DNA from: Selaginella moellendorffii
Lineage: Eukaryota > Streptophyta > Lycopodiopsida > Selaginellales > Selaginellaceae
Reading direction: 5' to 3'
Length of the DNA: 64,000 nt
Assembly (NCBI RefSeq): GCF_000143415.4
Contig: NW_003314337.1
Span: 737,746 to 801,745, forward strand
In this document: positions 1-10,155 of the stretch, piece after piece
How the letters are laid out: every line of letters begins with the position of its first letter
How positions within the stretch are numbered: the stretch's first letter is position 1
Position numbers and translations under genes: made by a program
The notes under the pieces: model-generated
Database searches by the model: none
What the model was told of the DNA's origin: nothing
Seen by the model: only the letters and a program-made list of their open reading frames with translations

Positions 1-1
1 A

Positions 2-557
2 AGGCAAACTAAGTACGCGAACCAAAAGCATCGGGATGTGGAGTTCCAAGCTGGGGAGAAGGTGTGGTTGAACACCAAGAACCTCAAGCTACCAAGTGGG
101 ATCAGCAGGAAGTTGACCCAAAGGTAAAAATGCATGTATTCCTGTAAATGAATTGATCTTGAGTTCCTTAAGCAGGTTCGCGGGGCCTTACGAGATTGAG
201 GCTCGAATCGGTAAAGTGGCTTACCGTCTCCGACTTCCTCGAGAGATGGGGAAGATGCATCCCGTGTTCCACGTGAACTTACTCAAGCCATATTTTGAGG
301 ATCCGCTTCGCAAGGACCAAGTAAGACCTTTACCTGAGGTTATCCAAGGGGAGGAGGAATACGAAGTCGAGGCCATCCTCAATGCGCGCAAGAGCAAGCG
401 ACAAGGACGCGAGGTGAGAGAGTTCCATGTGAAGTGGAAAGGATTTCCACACTGCGAAGCAACATGGGAACCGGAGGAGAACCTAGCGAACGCGCGAGAT
501 CTAGTGGAGGAATTTCTGCATGGCAGAACTCTATGTACTTATGCAAAGTTCAATTAA
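2..557 (+). CDS. E1: gypsy integrase C-terminus plus chromodomain (3' part of pol)
   Basis: C-terminal end of a Ty3/gypsy polyprotein whose upstream part lies outside the window. Exon 1 (2-123) encodes the integrase tail, with a GEKVWL motif before the conserved KLTQ. A predicted 52-nt intron (124-175) rejoins it in frame to RFAGPYEI, the GPY/F module, followed by HPVFHVNLLKPY. A chromodomain follows (about 350-515): YEVEAIL, VKWKGF and TWEPEENL, with the aromatic residues in place. Stop at 555-557. Known for the family: integrase inserts the cDNA and the chromodomain steers it to modified histones. The frame has no stops once the intron is removed, so this is the least decayed coding piece of any element here. 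An ATG at 153 would lie inside the intron and is not a likely start. Confidence 0.85.
124..175 (+). other. Predicted 52-nt intron within E1 pol
   Basis: GT at 124-125 and AG at 174-175, with a pyrimidine-containing stretch before the acceptor. Without removal the frame hits TAA at 125-127. With removal the reading continues across a motif that is normally unbroken in gypsy integrases (KLTQ-RFAGPY). Similar very short introns occur at 10408-10461 and 17853-17904. It could also be a small insertion that happens to look like an intron. Confidence 0.6.
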
Positions 558-959
558 AAGTATCAATTTGAGAAGTTGAGCAATGGCATATGTTGGGACC
601 CGAAGGCGCGCCGAAGGTAAGCTAATTAGCATGGGTTAGCTAGGTCGACCAGGCATAGGGAGCTACGCCCGACTCCCTGCGGGGATGTCGAATTCGTAGA
701 CGTATTCTACGGAGGTTGGGTTCAAGTCCCAACCCCCTAGTAAAGCAAGGCTGGGTTCAAGTCCCGACCCTATACTAGGGCGTGGTGAGGTGAGGAGTAT
801 AGGGACACCTATATTCCGTTGTCATGGGCTCTTGGCCGGGGAGGCTAACTTAGGCACATTGCTAAGTGGGGGGATGCCCCCGGAGACATGGTCAACAAGT
901 CGTAGGATAAAACGAGACGTTTGATGTGGGCATCGAACTTCTTCTATGGGTGGTGGAGT
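558..959 (+). other. E1 3' untranslated region up to the LTR
   Basis: No coding potential. The 710-890 part resembles 58850-59190 inside element B1, and the last part (about 926-959) resembles 60326-60359 directly before the B1 3' LTR. The sequence GGGTGGTGGAGT just before the LTR is purine/T-rich and may serve as the polypurine tract. This similarity ties the coding element E1 to the non-coding B family. Confidence 0.6.
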
Positions 960-1850
960 TGTAAGGAACCAACTCGCCAAGGTGTCGTAGGCTAAAGGAA
1001 CCCCGAAAGCATGACCAAAATGACAAAGAGTTCATCGGATGGGACCAAGTCGAAGATCGAGTCCAAGACCGACTCTAGGACCGAGTTCGAGATAGAGTCC
1101 GGAATCGAGTCCGAGACCGACTCGGGGACCGAGTTCGAGTCCGAGTTCGAGACCGAGTTCGAGACGGAGTCCGAGATCTGAAATCGGGTCCGAGACCGAG
1201 TCCGAGGTCGAGTCCGAGGTCGGGTCCGAGATCGGGTCCGAGATCGAGTCCGAGATCGAGTCCGAGACCGAATCCGAAGTCGGATCCGAAATCGGGTCCG
1301 AGATCGAGCCAGAGACTAAGTCCAAATACTAATACGGGTCAAGGGGTGAAAGCCCAAAGTGTGCGTCTCCCAGGGGGGGGGGGGCTGCAGGGGGTTCCAA
1401 AAGTATAGTAGGGATAGTGAGGTCCAGGAACCAGTTTTGAAGGGACTCTCCAGTTGGGCTTCCAAACCGACTTGAGGTTGAGACTGGGAACGAGGGGCCT
1501 TGGGTGGGAGTGAACATGGACTTGGCTGGTGCCGGAGGGGCCATCCAAGGAAGTGCTCAAGAGCAGCTCCCACTCCCGAAAGGGAAACCGATTGCGGTGC
1601 TCCCGGCTCATGTGGAGTGGTGCCCCACTTGAGTACCATGCGGCTCATTGGCCTTCGCCCTTCCTAGGGGCTTGGGCCTTCCTTCGGGATGGAAATGGGG
1701 GGGTAGAGGTACCCATACCGGGCCGCTAGGCCACGGTGTTTTGCCCTGGCGTCCCGAAGCAAGTGTTGCACTCAAGACTTGGGATTTAGAGGGTCCCATG
1801 ATCAAGTCTTGTAGTACCAATGGATGTTAGGAACCTGGAAGCTTGGTGTG
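960..1850 (+). repeat. E1 3' LTR (B-type; right end uncertain)
   Basis: Starts TGTAAGGAACC right after the same context that precedes the B1 3' LTR. It carries a hexamer-based array (1043-1322), the block GGTGAAAGCCCAAAG (from 1345), a 12-G run (1373-1384) and the segment near 1705-1755 that matches B LTRs at 48513-48555. I could not find the terminal CA or a flanking duplication, so the right boundary is approximate and the LTR may be truncated. Confidence 0.55.
1043..1322 (+). repeat. Hexamer-based tandem array in the E1 LTR
   Basis: Degenerate array of GAGTCC, GAGATC and GAGACC hexamers, combined as 12-bp units such as GAGTCCGAGATC. It is the counterpart of the arrays at 22356, 47565, 60565 and 63464. 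Minus-strand frames reading (SDSISDP)n are by-products of the 6-bp period. Confidence 0.85.
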
Positions 1851-2149
1851 CTTGGCTACTTGTGCTGGTGGGGAGTGTAGCCGAACCTTAAGTCCAGTCT
1901 AACCCGGGGAGGGGGATTGGGAGTGATTTGGGAATCCGTGGATGGATGGTTAACACTCCGTTGCTCGTGCAGTGAGTAGCTGAGACCAAGTAGGAGCTGG
2001 TACCATAGGCGAGAACCTTGGCAAGGGAGCTTAGCAAAAGCCAAGGCGGTGTTGGACGGATAGACGAGGTAAGCTGGCAAATTGGAAAGGAAAAATTTGT
2101 GGCTTACACCAATCTCATTGAATAGTACTCGCTGAGATGTAGCCTCTGT
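1851..2149. other. Unassigned segment between E1 LTR and family A
   Basis: No gene seen. The last 40 bases (2111-2150) are an inverted match to the sequence just after the primer site of element A1 (about 51510-51550), so part of this stretch is rearranged family-A material. The rest is unidentified. Confidence 0.4.
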
Positions 2150-4120
2150 TGATATCATTTGGATACGTTTAGTCTGTAGTGTTGGATTTCATAGAGTCTT
2201 GGATGTGGTGATTCATTTCTTGAGGAAGTGTTATTTGTAACTAAGTTTTGCTGAAGGATTGGTCTCGGATACTGAGTAAAGTATCTTCGATCTTGGTTAG
2301 CTTAGTTGCTAGGGAGTTTTGAGTGGTGATTGACTCATGCTTTGAGTTGAAATATATCGATCATTGATAATTCTTCTTGTGTTTGTTATGAAGTGAGTTA
2401 CATCTTGCTATAGATGGATTCATGGAGGATCTTTTGGTGATCACTTGTTAAGCATAGCTTCGTTATGCTTAGCTTTTGGATTGATGCAGACATGCTCTTC
2501 AGTAGCTCTGGCATTATGAAGTTTAGCTTATAGATGTGTTGACGAAGATATTATGGGTTGTACCATGATTTTTTTTTAGCATTGAAGTTAGTTCATGTAA
2601 GACTTGTGATCATTATTAGGCAAGACTTAGCTATAGGCTTCTTTGAGCTTTTGGTTCCTTGAGTTTTCATGCTTGTGGTCCATTTGTTAGAAGTTGTTGG
2701 GGAAGGTAATTTTGGCTCATTAACTTCGATAAAGTTAGTATTTGCATCTGGCAATCATTGGTGATAATTAACTATCATCTAGGATAGTTGATTATCCTTG
2801 TCAAAAGGTTTTGCTTGATTGTTGTTGATATAGAATGATTCGCTATTCTTTGGGATAGTGGATTCTTTATTTGACAATGATTATGCATCTCTTTATTGAT
2901 AAGATGATTGATGGTCTTTCATGATAGTTAATTGTTCTCTTTGGTGGCTTATGGCTTTTCAGAATACCACATGTTCTTTGTGGTTTGTTCTAGATTGGTC
3001 TATTGGGTTTGATACATCAATAGGATATTGCTAGCACTTGCTTAGACAATTTCGGTTTTTTGGTGGGATCTATTCAGATTGGCTAAGTGCAATAATTGGT
3101 ATGAATGAATGTTTGTTGGTCTTACCTCATTCATTCTGTTCTGTTGATTGTTGCTCGAGTTCATTCTGATAGGTTGGGATGTTATTTCCTTTGACTGATA
3201 CATTCGCAAGCATTATGATTGTTAGTCAATGATACTTTGTGTTCTTTGAATTATCTTTCGTAAGTTGTTTGGCATTCTATCTGCAATATTTAATAGTTAA
3301 GTTTTATCATAAAGTTTTCTAGATGATACACTTGCTATTGAATTTTGTTAGATAGTGAATCCTTTTTTTACCAATTATGATAATCTCGGTGGTTCCTGTA
3401 CTATGATTCTGGTTTATCAGATGATAATTTCATTGGAATACTTTTGTGTTCTAATCTAAGTTTTATTCACTGATAATTAAGTCTCATATAATAATTAAGT
3501 AATAATATAGACTTACTCATGGTGTTGCTCAATTGATGATCAAGTCATTGTGATTTTATATCAAATCCATGTGATAATAAGCAATGTGTTTACGAAGTTG
3601 CTTAGTTAAATGATGATCAACCCCAAAATGGTTGATAGAGAAGCTAATCTACTTATATATAATAGCATTATAGTAACTTTGACTGGATTCTCGATAATGG
3701 TCCATTATGCTAAGTTTATGTTGATTCCTTAGTTCTTTGAGTTTGCCTATTGAGGTGTTGGTTGCTATAGCTTGTCAGTTAATCTGTTAGCACTTGGAGT
3801 AAATTGTCAAATGGAGAAGGTGTGTAGTTAAGGCATTGACGTCACTAACACTTGTGTTAGTGGAAGTGGCATTGTTATTTCAAATGATAAGAAATTTTCT
3901 TTAGACTTTGATATTTCAAGTCATTTTTCTTATTAGTGTTTTGGCTTCACATTAAATCTTGAAAGTGGTTGAAGAAAAGTGTTAGTGCAATATGGATATC
4001 TGAAGATATGGTCTTCGTGATCAAACCTTGGATGTTCATTTTGCAGTTTTGTGAATATTGGTGTTGGATGTCAAAAGTATGAGCAAAAAGATGTTTGATA
4101 CTTAAGCATATTGTTGGATT
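2150..4120 (+). mobile_element. A0: interior of a family-A non-coding LTR element, left part
   Basis: T/G-rich, no reading frame of note. It aligns by eye with the interior of the complete element A1, but in permuted order: 2150-3490 corresponds to A1 about 54190-55900, and 3510-4115 to A1 about 52550-53165. It is interrupted at 4120 by element E2, whose 5-bp target duplication GGATT is at 4116-4120 and 19832-19836. The family-A sequence resumes at 19837. The uninterrupted site can be read at about 53140-53200 in A1. Confidence 0.75.
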
Positions 4121-4558
4121 TGTCAAGACCCCCAACAAGATCAAGATTGGAAAATGCTAAAGACAAAGAGAAAAGCTAGTGGAAACAAAGAAGAGGCCTT
4201 AGACTGGCGTTGATTCAGATTGTGGAGAAATGGAACAAGGCTAACCTATATATACTATAGGTTGATGAAGCTCCACCACTCTTGGATCGAGGACGGCCTA
4301 AATATAGCTGAGGTCAAGGAGGCACCATATCAATATCAGGAATGTGGCTCAAGACTCAGGAATCGGGAAGTGTCTTGAGAGTCAGGAATAGCGAAGTGTC
4401 TCGAGAGTCAGGAATAGGGAAGTGTCTCGAGAGTCAGGAATAGGGAAGTGTCTCGAGAGTCAGGAATAGGGAAGTGTCTCGAGAATCAGGAATGTGGTCT
4501 GCAGGTCAGGAATCCGGCGAGAGTCAGGAATGTGGCAAGAATTGGGGGATTCCTGACA
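4121..4558 (-). repeat. E2 3' LTR (left side)
   Basis: 438 bp, TGTCAAGACC...TTCCTGACA on the plus strand. On the minus strand it has a TATA box (TATATATA, 4247-4254), and about 29 nt downstream the segment CCACAATCTGAATCAA (4210-4225) where transcripts should begin. The U3 half holds about five copies of a 26-bp unit (4362-4495) containing GGGAAGTGTCTCGAGAG, a plausible enhancer array. Confidence 0.85.
4362..4495 (-). repeat. 26-bp U3 tandem repeats of E2
   Basis: About five 26-bp units, each with CAGGAATAGGGAAGTGTCTC or a close variant. The right LTR (19660-19770) has about four. Unit number varies between the two LTRs of one element, as expected for promoter-proximal repeats prone to slippage. 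Confidence 0.8.
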
Positions 4559-4577
4559 GCACCCCCTCCTCAAGAAC
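4559..4577 (-). promoter_or_regulatory. E2 polypurine tract
   Basis: On the minus strand, GAGGAGGGGGTGC lies directly before the 3' LTR. This is the expected site for priming plus-strand DNA synthesis. Confidence 0.7.
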
Positions 4578-5268
4578 GAGTGGAACGAGGATGTGAATGA
4601 GAACGACGAGGAGGATGAGATGAGCGGCGAGGGATGGGAGATGGAGAAAAAGAATGAGGACTGGGACGACTAGGATAGCAGCGGTGGAAGTCCTGAACAA
4701 GGTCAGGAGAATGAATTAGGTTGTCCGCAAGTTCCCAAGTGCGTTCTTCAGGCCCGTAACCTTTCCAGTCGACCAGATAGTAGAGTTTAGACCGTGAAAT
4801 CTTGGAATCAAGGATGTCCTGAACCTCGTACTCAGACCCATCCTCGAGCTGCACTGGTGGAGGTGGAGGAATGACCCGATTGGGAATAGGACTAGGAATA
4901 TAAAGCTCAAGGAGAAAGGAATGAAAAACGGGGTGAATTTGATATGAGGAGGGAAGTGCAAGGCGATAAGTGACAGGATTAATGATGGCAGTGATAGGGA
5001 AAGGACCGAGGCGTTTGAAATCAAGTTTTGGACAGGGCCTGGTGGTGGAGATATTTCGCCTGAGGAGCCAAACTTTATCCCCAATATTGTAAGGGGGACA
5101 ATCCTGACGATGGACATTGGCAAATGTTTTGTGGGATTCCTGAGCATGATGGAGGTGGAAGGAGATGGAGTTGTGGATTTCTTGGAGGTTGGAGACAAAT
5201 GCCTCAGAGCGGGAATTTGAATGAGAGGATTCGGATGGAGAAGGAAGTGAGAGATTGAATCGAGGATT
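4570..5268 (-). pseudogene. E2 integrase C-terminus and chromodomain
   Basis: Same frame as the rest of E2 pol. It reads the integrase tail (YNIGDKVWLL, then LGPFPI as the GPY/F-like module, then IHPVFHSFLL), a proline-rich linker, and a chromodomain within 4680-4854 (EYEVQDIL, LVDWKGYGPEERTWE, LVQDFH). It ends in an Arg/Ser/Pro-rich tail at 4570. An in-frame stop at about 5266-5268 separates it from the catalytic core. The chromodomain itself looks intact, including its aromatic positions. Confidence 0.85.
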
Positions 5269-5940
5269 TCAGCCAGAATTTGCAAAAGAGGGGGAAATTC
5301 GAAGTGAGGAGTGAATAGAGTTGTTATAGGAGAACTCAGCAAGGGGAAGGATATCGAACCAGTTATCCTGATGATAGTTGATGAAGCACCTCAAGAATTG
5401 TTTTAATGTCTGAATCGTTCGCTCGGACTGCCCATCAGTTTGAGGATGATACGCCGAAGAGAGGTTGGCTTTCACTCCAAGCAGCTGCAAAAACCGTTGC
5501 CAGAAATGAGAGATGAACTGAGGCCCCCGATCCGAAACCACATCTGTAGGAATCCCATGAAGTCGGAAAATTTCCCTGAATACCAGTTTTGCCATGTCCT
5601 TGCCCAAAAACTCCTTGGTACATGGCAAGAAGTGCGCCATCGTTGTGAAGCGATCCACCACGACTAAAATGTTGTTGAAGCCTCCAGAACTCGGAAGATC
5701 ACTCAAGAAATCCATGGAGATGGATTCCCAAGGACCTGAAGGGACCGGAAGGGAACGAAGCAAACCTGAAGGAAGGTGGCGAGGTACCTTATTCCGGGCG
5801 CAAGTGTCGCAGGAGGTAACAAAAGCTTTGATGTAGTCGTCCATGTGAGGCCACCAAAAGTCCCGTGCAACTAGTTCATAGGTTTTCGCAATGCCGAAGT
5901 GACCAGCAGTCGGGCTATCGTGGCACGCCATTAGGACCAA
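5269..5940 (-). pseudogene. E2 integrase: zinc-binding and catalytic core
   Basis: 223-residue frame in phase with the rest of pol. It has an HHCC zinc finger (H7, H14, C44, C47), then the DDE core: D of SMDFLSDL, D of VVSDRGPQF, and E of QTDGQSERT, all present. The phrase SAYHPQTDGQSER is a hallmark of gypsy integrases. Function in the family: processing and joining cDNA ends in the nucleus. The frame stops at about 5268, so a full integrase cannot be made without bypassing that stop. Confidence 0.9.
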
Positions 5941-6018
5941 CCTTCGAGCATCACCTTCAGGAACGTAAAGCTGCTCCCCACGGTATAATAAGCCATCTAA
6001 GAACTTGAACTCGTCAAA

Positions 6019-7500
6019 TCACCGGCAGTCGGGAGTCACAAGGTGTCCAGCCTGAAGATGGGGGAAAATGTGGCTGGCGAGATCATCGGATTGAAGATCG
6101 TTTCTGATGGCATCCATCAAGGAGGAGTCCTGAGGGGCCAAGGAAATTGCCATAACTTGAAGCCGATCAGGACCGAGGATAATTTGATCCTGTTGATCGA
6201 AGGCAAGATTACCAGGCTTGAGACTGAGATAGGAGCGCCTTGAAAGAGCATCAGAAAGGCCTTGAAGCTTTCCAGGTCTGTACTTGATAACAAAGTCAAA
6301 TCGATTCAGGAATTGTGCCCACCTTACTTGACGACGGCTTAAAACTCGGGAAGTGGCAAAGTACTCGAGATTTTTGTGATCCGTCCAGACTGTTTTTTGA
6401 TGGCCCGCCCCCTCCAAGAAACGGCGCCACTCTCCAAAGGAATCCACGATGGCAAGGAGCTCCTTGTCGTGGATTTCGTAATTGATCTCCGCAGGCTGGA
6501 ATTTTCGAGAATGGAAAGCGACCGGATGAAGTTCTTGATCCGCTCCGAGTTGAGACAGCACAGCACCGATGGCAAAGTCAGAGGCGTCAGCCTCAATGAA
6601 GAAAGGTTGTGAGGAATCAGCATGGATCAAAACGGGAGTAGAACTGAAGGCTGCCTTGAGTGTGTCGAAGGCGTGCTGGGCAGCAGTAGACCAAGAGAAG
6701 GGAACATCCTTGCGAGTGAGATGCGTGAGAGGGAGGACAATGTCAGAGTAGTGATCAATGAATTTGCAGTAGAAGTTGGCAAAGCCAAGAAAAACCTGAA
6801 CGTCCGACATTGATTGTGGAGGCTCCCACTCGAGAATAGTCTTGACTTTGGCAGGATCCATCGTGATACCCTCAGGAGTGACAATGTACCCAAGGAACTC
6901 CACAGACTGCTGATCGAAGGAACATTTCTCAAGCTTCGCATATAGGCCGTGTTCTCACAACTTCGCCAGCACCTTGCATACATGTTCGTCGTGCTCCTCC
7001 TGAGTTCTTGAGTAGATGAGGATGTCATCGAGGTAGACGATCACCATCTAATCAAGAAACTCCCGAAAGACGTCGTTCGCCATGTGTTGGAAAACTGCTG
7101 GAGCATTTGTCAAGCCAAATGGCATGACAGTGTACTCGAAGTGGCCATAGCGGGTTCGGAACGCAGTCTTCCATTCATCACTAGGCCGGATCCGGATCAG
7201 GTTGTATGCACCATGGAGGTTAATCTTGGTGAAGAAGCGGGCACCGCCGAGGCGTTCCAACAGGTCCGAGATCAGGGGCAGCGGATAACGGTTCCGAACA
7301 GTCACCATGTTCAAACCTCGATAATCGATGACTAGCCGCAAACTCCCATCCTTCTTCTTGACAAAGAAGACAGGCGCTCCAGCCGGAAACTGCGAATGCT
7401 GAATGAACCCCGAGGCAAGGTTCTCATCCACGTACTCTTTGAGGGCCTTAAGCTCGGACGGGGATAACCCGTAGATAGGCCCACACGGAGGTGACGCTCC
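6019..7500 (-). pseudogene. E2 reverse transcriptase and RNase H
   Basis: One frame with internal stops. RT (about 7050-7500): [29 protein letters not shown] (D replaced by N in the first catalytic motif, where families have KIDL), MPFGLTNAP, and YLDDILIYS just below 7050. The stops are TAG at 7048-7050 directly before VYLDD and TGA at 6955-6957. RT connection and RNase H follow (6019-6903): EFLGYIVTPEG, EADASDFAIGAVLSQ, NYEIHDKELLAIV, TDHKNLEYF. Both internal stops can be explained by C-to-T change (CAG to TAG, CGA to TGA). The DL-to-NL change would by itself impair polymerisation. Confidence 0.85.
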
Positions 7501-7899
7501 TTCCTATAAATCAATGGGACAGTCATAAGGCCGATGAGTAGGCAGTACACTAGCTTTTTTCTTGTCGAACACATCCCCAAAATCATGATACTTCTCAGGA
7601 AGACTGATAGGAAAAACATGCAAAGCAAAAAGGAAAATAGGTTCTTCATGAAGGAGTTCTTTCATAGTGATTGTGGAGATAGGAGGAGGTGTACGACTAA
7701 ATGGAATGATGAGACAAGGATACTGTCTAGTGTAAGATGGAAGAGAGGAAAAAGAAGAGGGTGAAAACTTCGTAGAGTCAGGAACAGAACCCCAATTTGA
7801 GTTTAGAGAACTTTTCCTGATTCGGACTCGATGAACAGCAGGGGAAGCCGTGGGAGATGGTGATGTGGGAGAGATGAGCTGTAAGTCCTTCCAACAAAT

Positions 7900-8409
7900 C
7901 TAAGGCTGATGTAGTTGGAACCAAGGAAGTCCAAGCACCACAGAGGAGGACTTGCTGTTGATGATGTTGAAGGCGATATCGGTGACGGTGGACCCGATGT
8001 GTACTCGAACAGGCAACGTTTCCCTAAGTCCAGAAGATGGAGACACAAAATGCCCGCCGATGCCTTCAACCCTCAGATCCTGTATGGTAGGAGAAAGAGG
8101 AACGTGATGTTGAGCAGCAAAGTCCATGTCCATGAAGCAGGAAGTTGCACCTGAGTCCAGTAGCGCCAAAGCCTTGAGTCCTGATTGTCCGGTGAAAGAA
8201 AGGAGACATGGGACGCGGAAGTTGCGGGAATTGGTGGTGGCTTTGATGAAAGGTGGTGAGGAGCTTGATAAGGAAGAAAAGTGATTTTTATTTGGGGAGT
8301 CCAAACAGACAGCTCCTACTCTGTTTGGACAGGGTCGTTTCCCGACTGCAACAGAGGTGGACTTTGAGGCAGAGTGAACTCGAGCAATCGGGGAGGCTTC
8401 TTGGGACAC
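7900..8409 (-). pseudogene. E2 retroviral-type aspartic protease
   Basis: Frame in phase with pol. The active-site motif LLDSGATSCFMD is intact (D85, S86, G87 of this frame), followed by the VVLGLPWFQ flap/C-terminal motif. It cleaves the polyprotein in the particle. The frame ends at TAG just after WFQLHQP. The bases between here and the RT (7500-7900) read on in the same frame through a second stop, giving a Ser/Pro-rich linker and then EKYHDFGDVFDKKKA, the usual lead-in to RT. Confidence 0.85.
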
Positions 8410-8416
8410 ACAGCTG

Positions 8417-8461
8417 CTTTGTGATTAGGATCAGCACAGTAGAGGCAAAGATTATGAGATA
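8417..8461 (-). pseudogene. E2 gag zinc knuckle
   Basis: Minus-strand translation gives LCLYCADPNHKAAVC, a CX2CX4HX4C knuckle for packaging RNA. It lies in the pol frame, not in the frame of the gag core, so at least one frameshift lies between 8470 and 8650. Confidence 0.75.
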
Positions 8462-8650
8462 TTCGACGTTGCTTCTCAGCAGGACTCAATTTCCTCTAAT
8501 GAGTCGGGGAGTAACAGAAATATCCATCGAGACCGGAGCAGTAGGTTCAGGACTATGCCCCGAAGACTCAAGCTGGGATTCCTGAGTCTAGGACGGAAAA
8601 ACAGCAGCGCGGCGACTTTCCTGACGACGTTCAAAGAGATGATTGTCACA

Positions 8651-9283
8651 TCAAACAGCTTTGTTGATGGCATCCGACAGGTCCTTGGGATCCTCCATGG
8701 TGAGCAACAAATCCTTGACACCGTTGTTGAGGCCGAAACGAAATTGGTCAATCAGGGCCCGCTCATCCCACTGAGTGTCTAAGGCAAGGAGTTGGAACTC
8801 TGTAGCGTAGATTGAGGCAGGACGAGACCCCTGAGAGAGACGTCTCATCTTTGTGGTAGCAGCTCGAACCCGATCTGTCTCGCCAAAACATGCTTCGAGC
8901 TTCTCTTTGAACAATTGAAGATCCATCAGCTCCGGGACCATGACCCCTTTCATGCTCTTCTCCAGAAGAGGAGAAAACCATGACAAAGCTGCACCCTCGA
9001 GCAACGTCCCAATCGCGCCGATTTGAGACTCGGGAGTGGGGTACCGCCGATGTTGAAGTGCAAAGATCAACTCCATTTGGTTCAAAAATCCACGAAGCTC
9101 CGAACGCTTGCCTGAAAATTTCACCGGGAAACTCACCTTCGGTTCAGGAACTTTGCTGGATCCTTGAGCTGAAAGTGAAGCAAGCTCCTGCATGCGAAGA
9201 AGGGTCACCTTCAGCTCGGTATTCTCAGACTGGATTTTTGCAAGGACTTCGGCAAAGAAATCAGGATGGCTTGGAGACTCCAT
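8651..9283 (-). pseudogene. E2 gag capsid/nucleocapsid region
   Basis: ATG at 9281-9283 (MESPSHPDFF). A coiled N-terminal stretch (EVLAKIQSENTELKVTLLRMQEL) leads into the retrotransposon gag domain: FSGKRSELRGFLNQMELIF, AIGTLLEGAALSWF, and DRFRFGL-like region QFRFGLNNGVKDLLL. It ends at TGA after INKAV, and the sequence after it (CDNHLFERRQESR) is still recognisable gag read through the stop. The product would form virus-like particles in the cytoplasm. Confidence 0.85.
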
Positions 9284-9362
9284 TGGCAAGAAGAAAGAAA
9301 AGAAAGGTGGAAAAAGACAAAGGCAATCAAATAATAAAAACGAGCTAAAAGAAAAGCAAAAA

Positions 9363-9378
9363 CCACAATCTGAATCAA
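9363..9378 (-). promoter_or_regulatory. E2 self-priming primer-binding site
   Basis: On the minus (coding) strand this reads TTGATTCAGATTGTGG, two bases after the end of the 5' LTR (9381). It is perfectly complementary over 16 nt to the predicted RNA 5' end at 9469-9484, and it does not match the tRNA-iMet site TGGTATCAGAG used by the other elements here. This is the arrangement known from Tf1 and the sushi group, where the mRNA 5' end folds back as primer. Confidence 0.75.
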
Positions 9379-9380
9379 AC

Positions 9381-9501
9381 TGTCAAGACCCCCAACAAGA
9401 TCAAGACTGGAAAATGCTAAAGACAAAGAGAAAAGCTAGTGGAAACAAGAAGAGGCCTTAGACTGGCGTTGATTCAGATTGTGGAGAAATGGAACAAGGC
9501 T
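9381..9501 (-). repeat. E2 5' LTR, proximal part (R/U5)
   Basis: Matches 4121-4240 of the other LTR, then stops abruptly at CAAGGCT (9501). The rest of the LTR resumes at 19542. It includes the predicted transcript start segment (9469-9484). Confidence 0.85.
9458..9501 (+). repeat. Left copy of the 44-bp duplication flanking the 10-kb insert
   Basis: Matches 19498-19541 with 3 mismatches, each readable as G-to-A or C-to-T in the right copy. Both copies are LTR sequence, so the LTR was duplicated over 44 bp where the insert entered. Confidence 0.75.
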
Positions 9502-10138
9502 TCGTCGGTATCTTCTTCTTAGCCATTATCCCATGGATCTCCTGCATCTCCTTGCCTTTCAACCGAGCCTTCACCTCGTTCAAGGCCTTCCAGAACTTGT
9601 GATAGGATTCGGAGTCGTAGATCATATAGTGGACTGAAGATTCCACCTTCGCAAGTCCCACCATTAAGTCAATGATGGAGCTGACTTCGTCTGCATGAGT
9701 GATCTCCTCGTTTGTGAAGTCCATCACACAAAAGATGTTCTTGACCTGCTCATCTCCGCGGGAAACGATGCTCCTCCACCTTTGATCCTCATCCGAATTC
9801 ACGTATACCCGGTAAGGTTCTCGATAGGCCTCTGCTGCGGGGTCGAGCTGTTTCTGAAGCCGGCGGTCGACATCCCTCTTAATGAAATTTGGATACTGAT
9901 CCAACTTCTCAGCTTTACTTTTCGTGGCATCCCGCAGCAGATCGATGAACTTGGGGGCCCCCTTCACGTAGTCGTCGATGTCTTCATTTGACAACTCCAG
10001 CTCTTCCATCATCTCTTGCGTGGTGTCGATGCTCACCCTCTCCACGGCCACTTGCTCGAAGATCCAATCCTTCAATAGCGCACGAGCTCTCAGAGTCGTG
10101 CACAAGTCCTCGTATGTCACAATATGGCCGGGAGTCAT
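9502..10138 (-). pseudogene. ParB-like protein, C-terminal half (shifted frame)
   Basis: About 210 residues in a different frame from the upstream part (10156-11661). Reading backwards from ATG it continues as EVVFNKTKMTPGHIV at the junction, which suggests one base was gained or lost near 10150. The protein is acidic/charged and helical in appearance (EEMMEELELSNEDIDDY, AKKKIPTK), with no family I recognise. The last 13 or so residues of the open frame come from E2 LTR sequence beyond 9502, so the natural C-terminus was probably cut off or ends by chance just past the boundary. Confidence 0.5.
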
Positions 10139-10155
10139 TTTGGTCTTGTTGAAGA

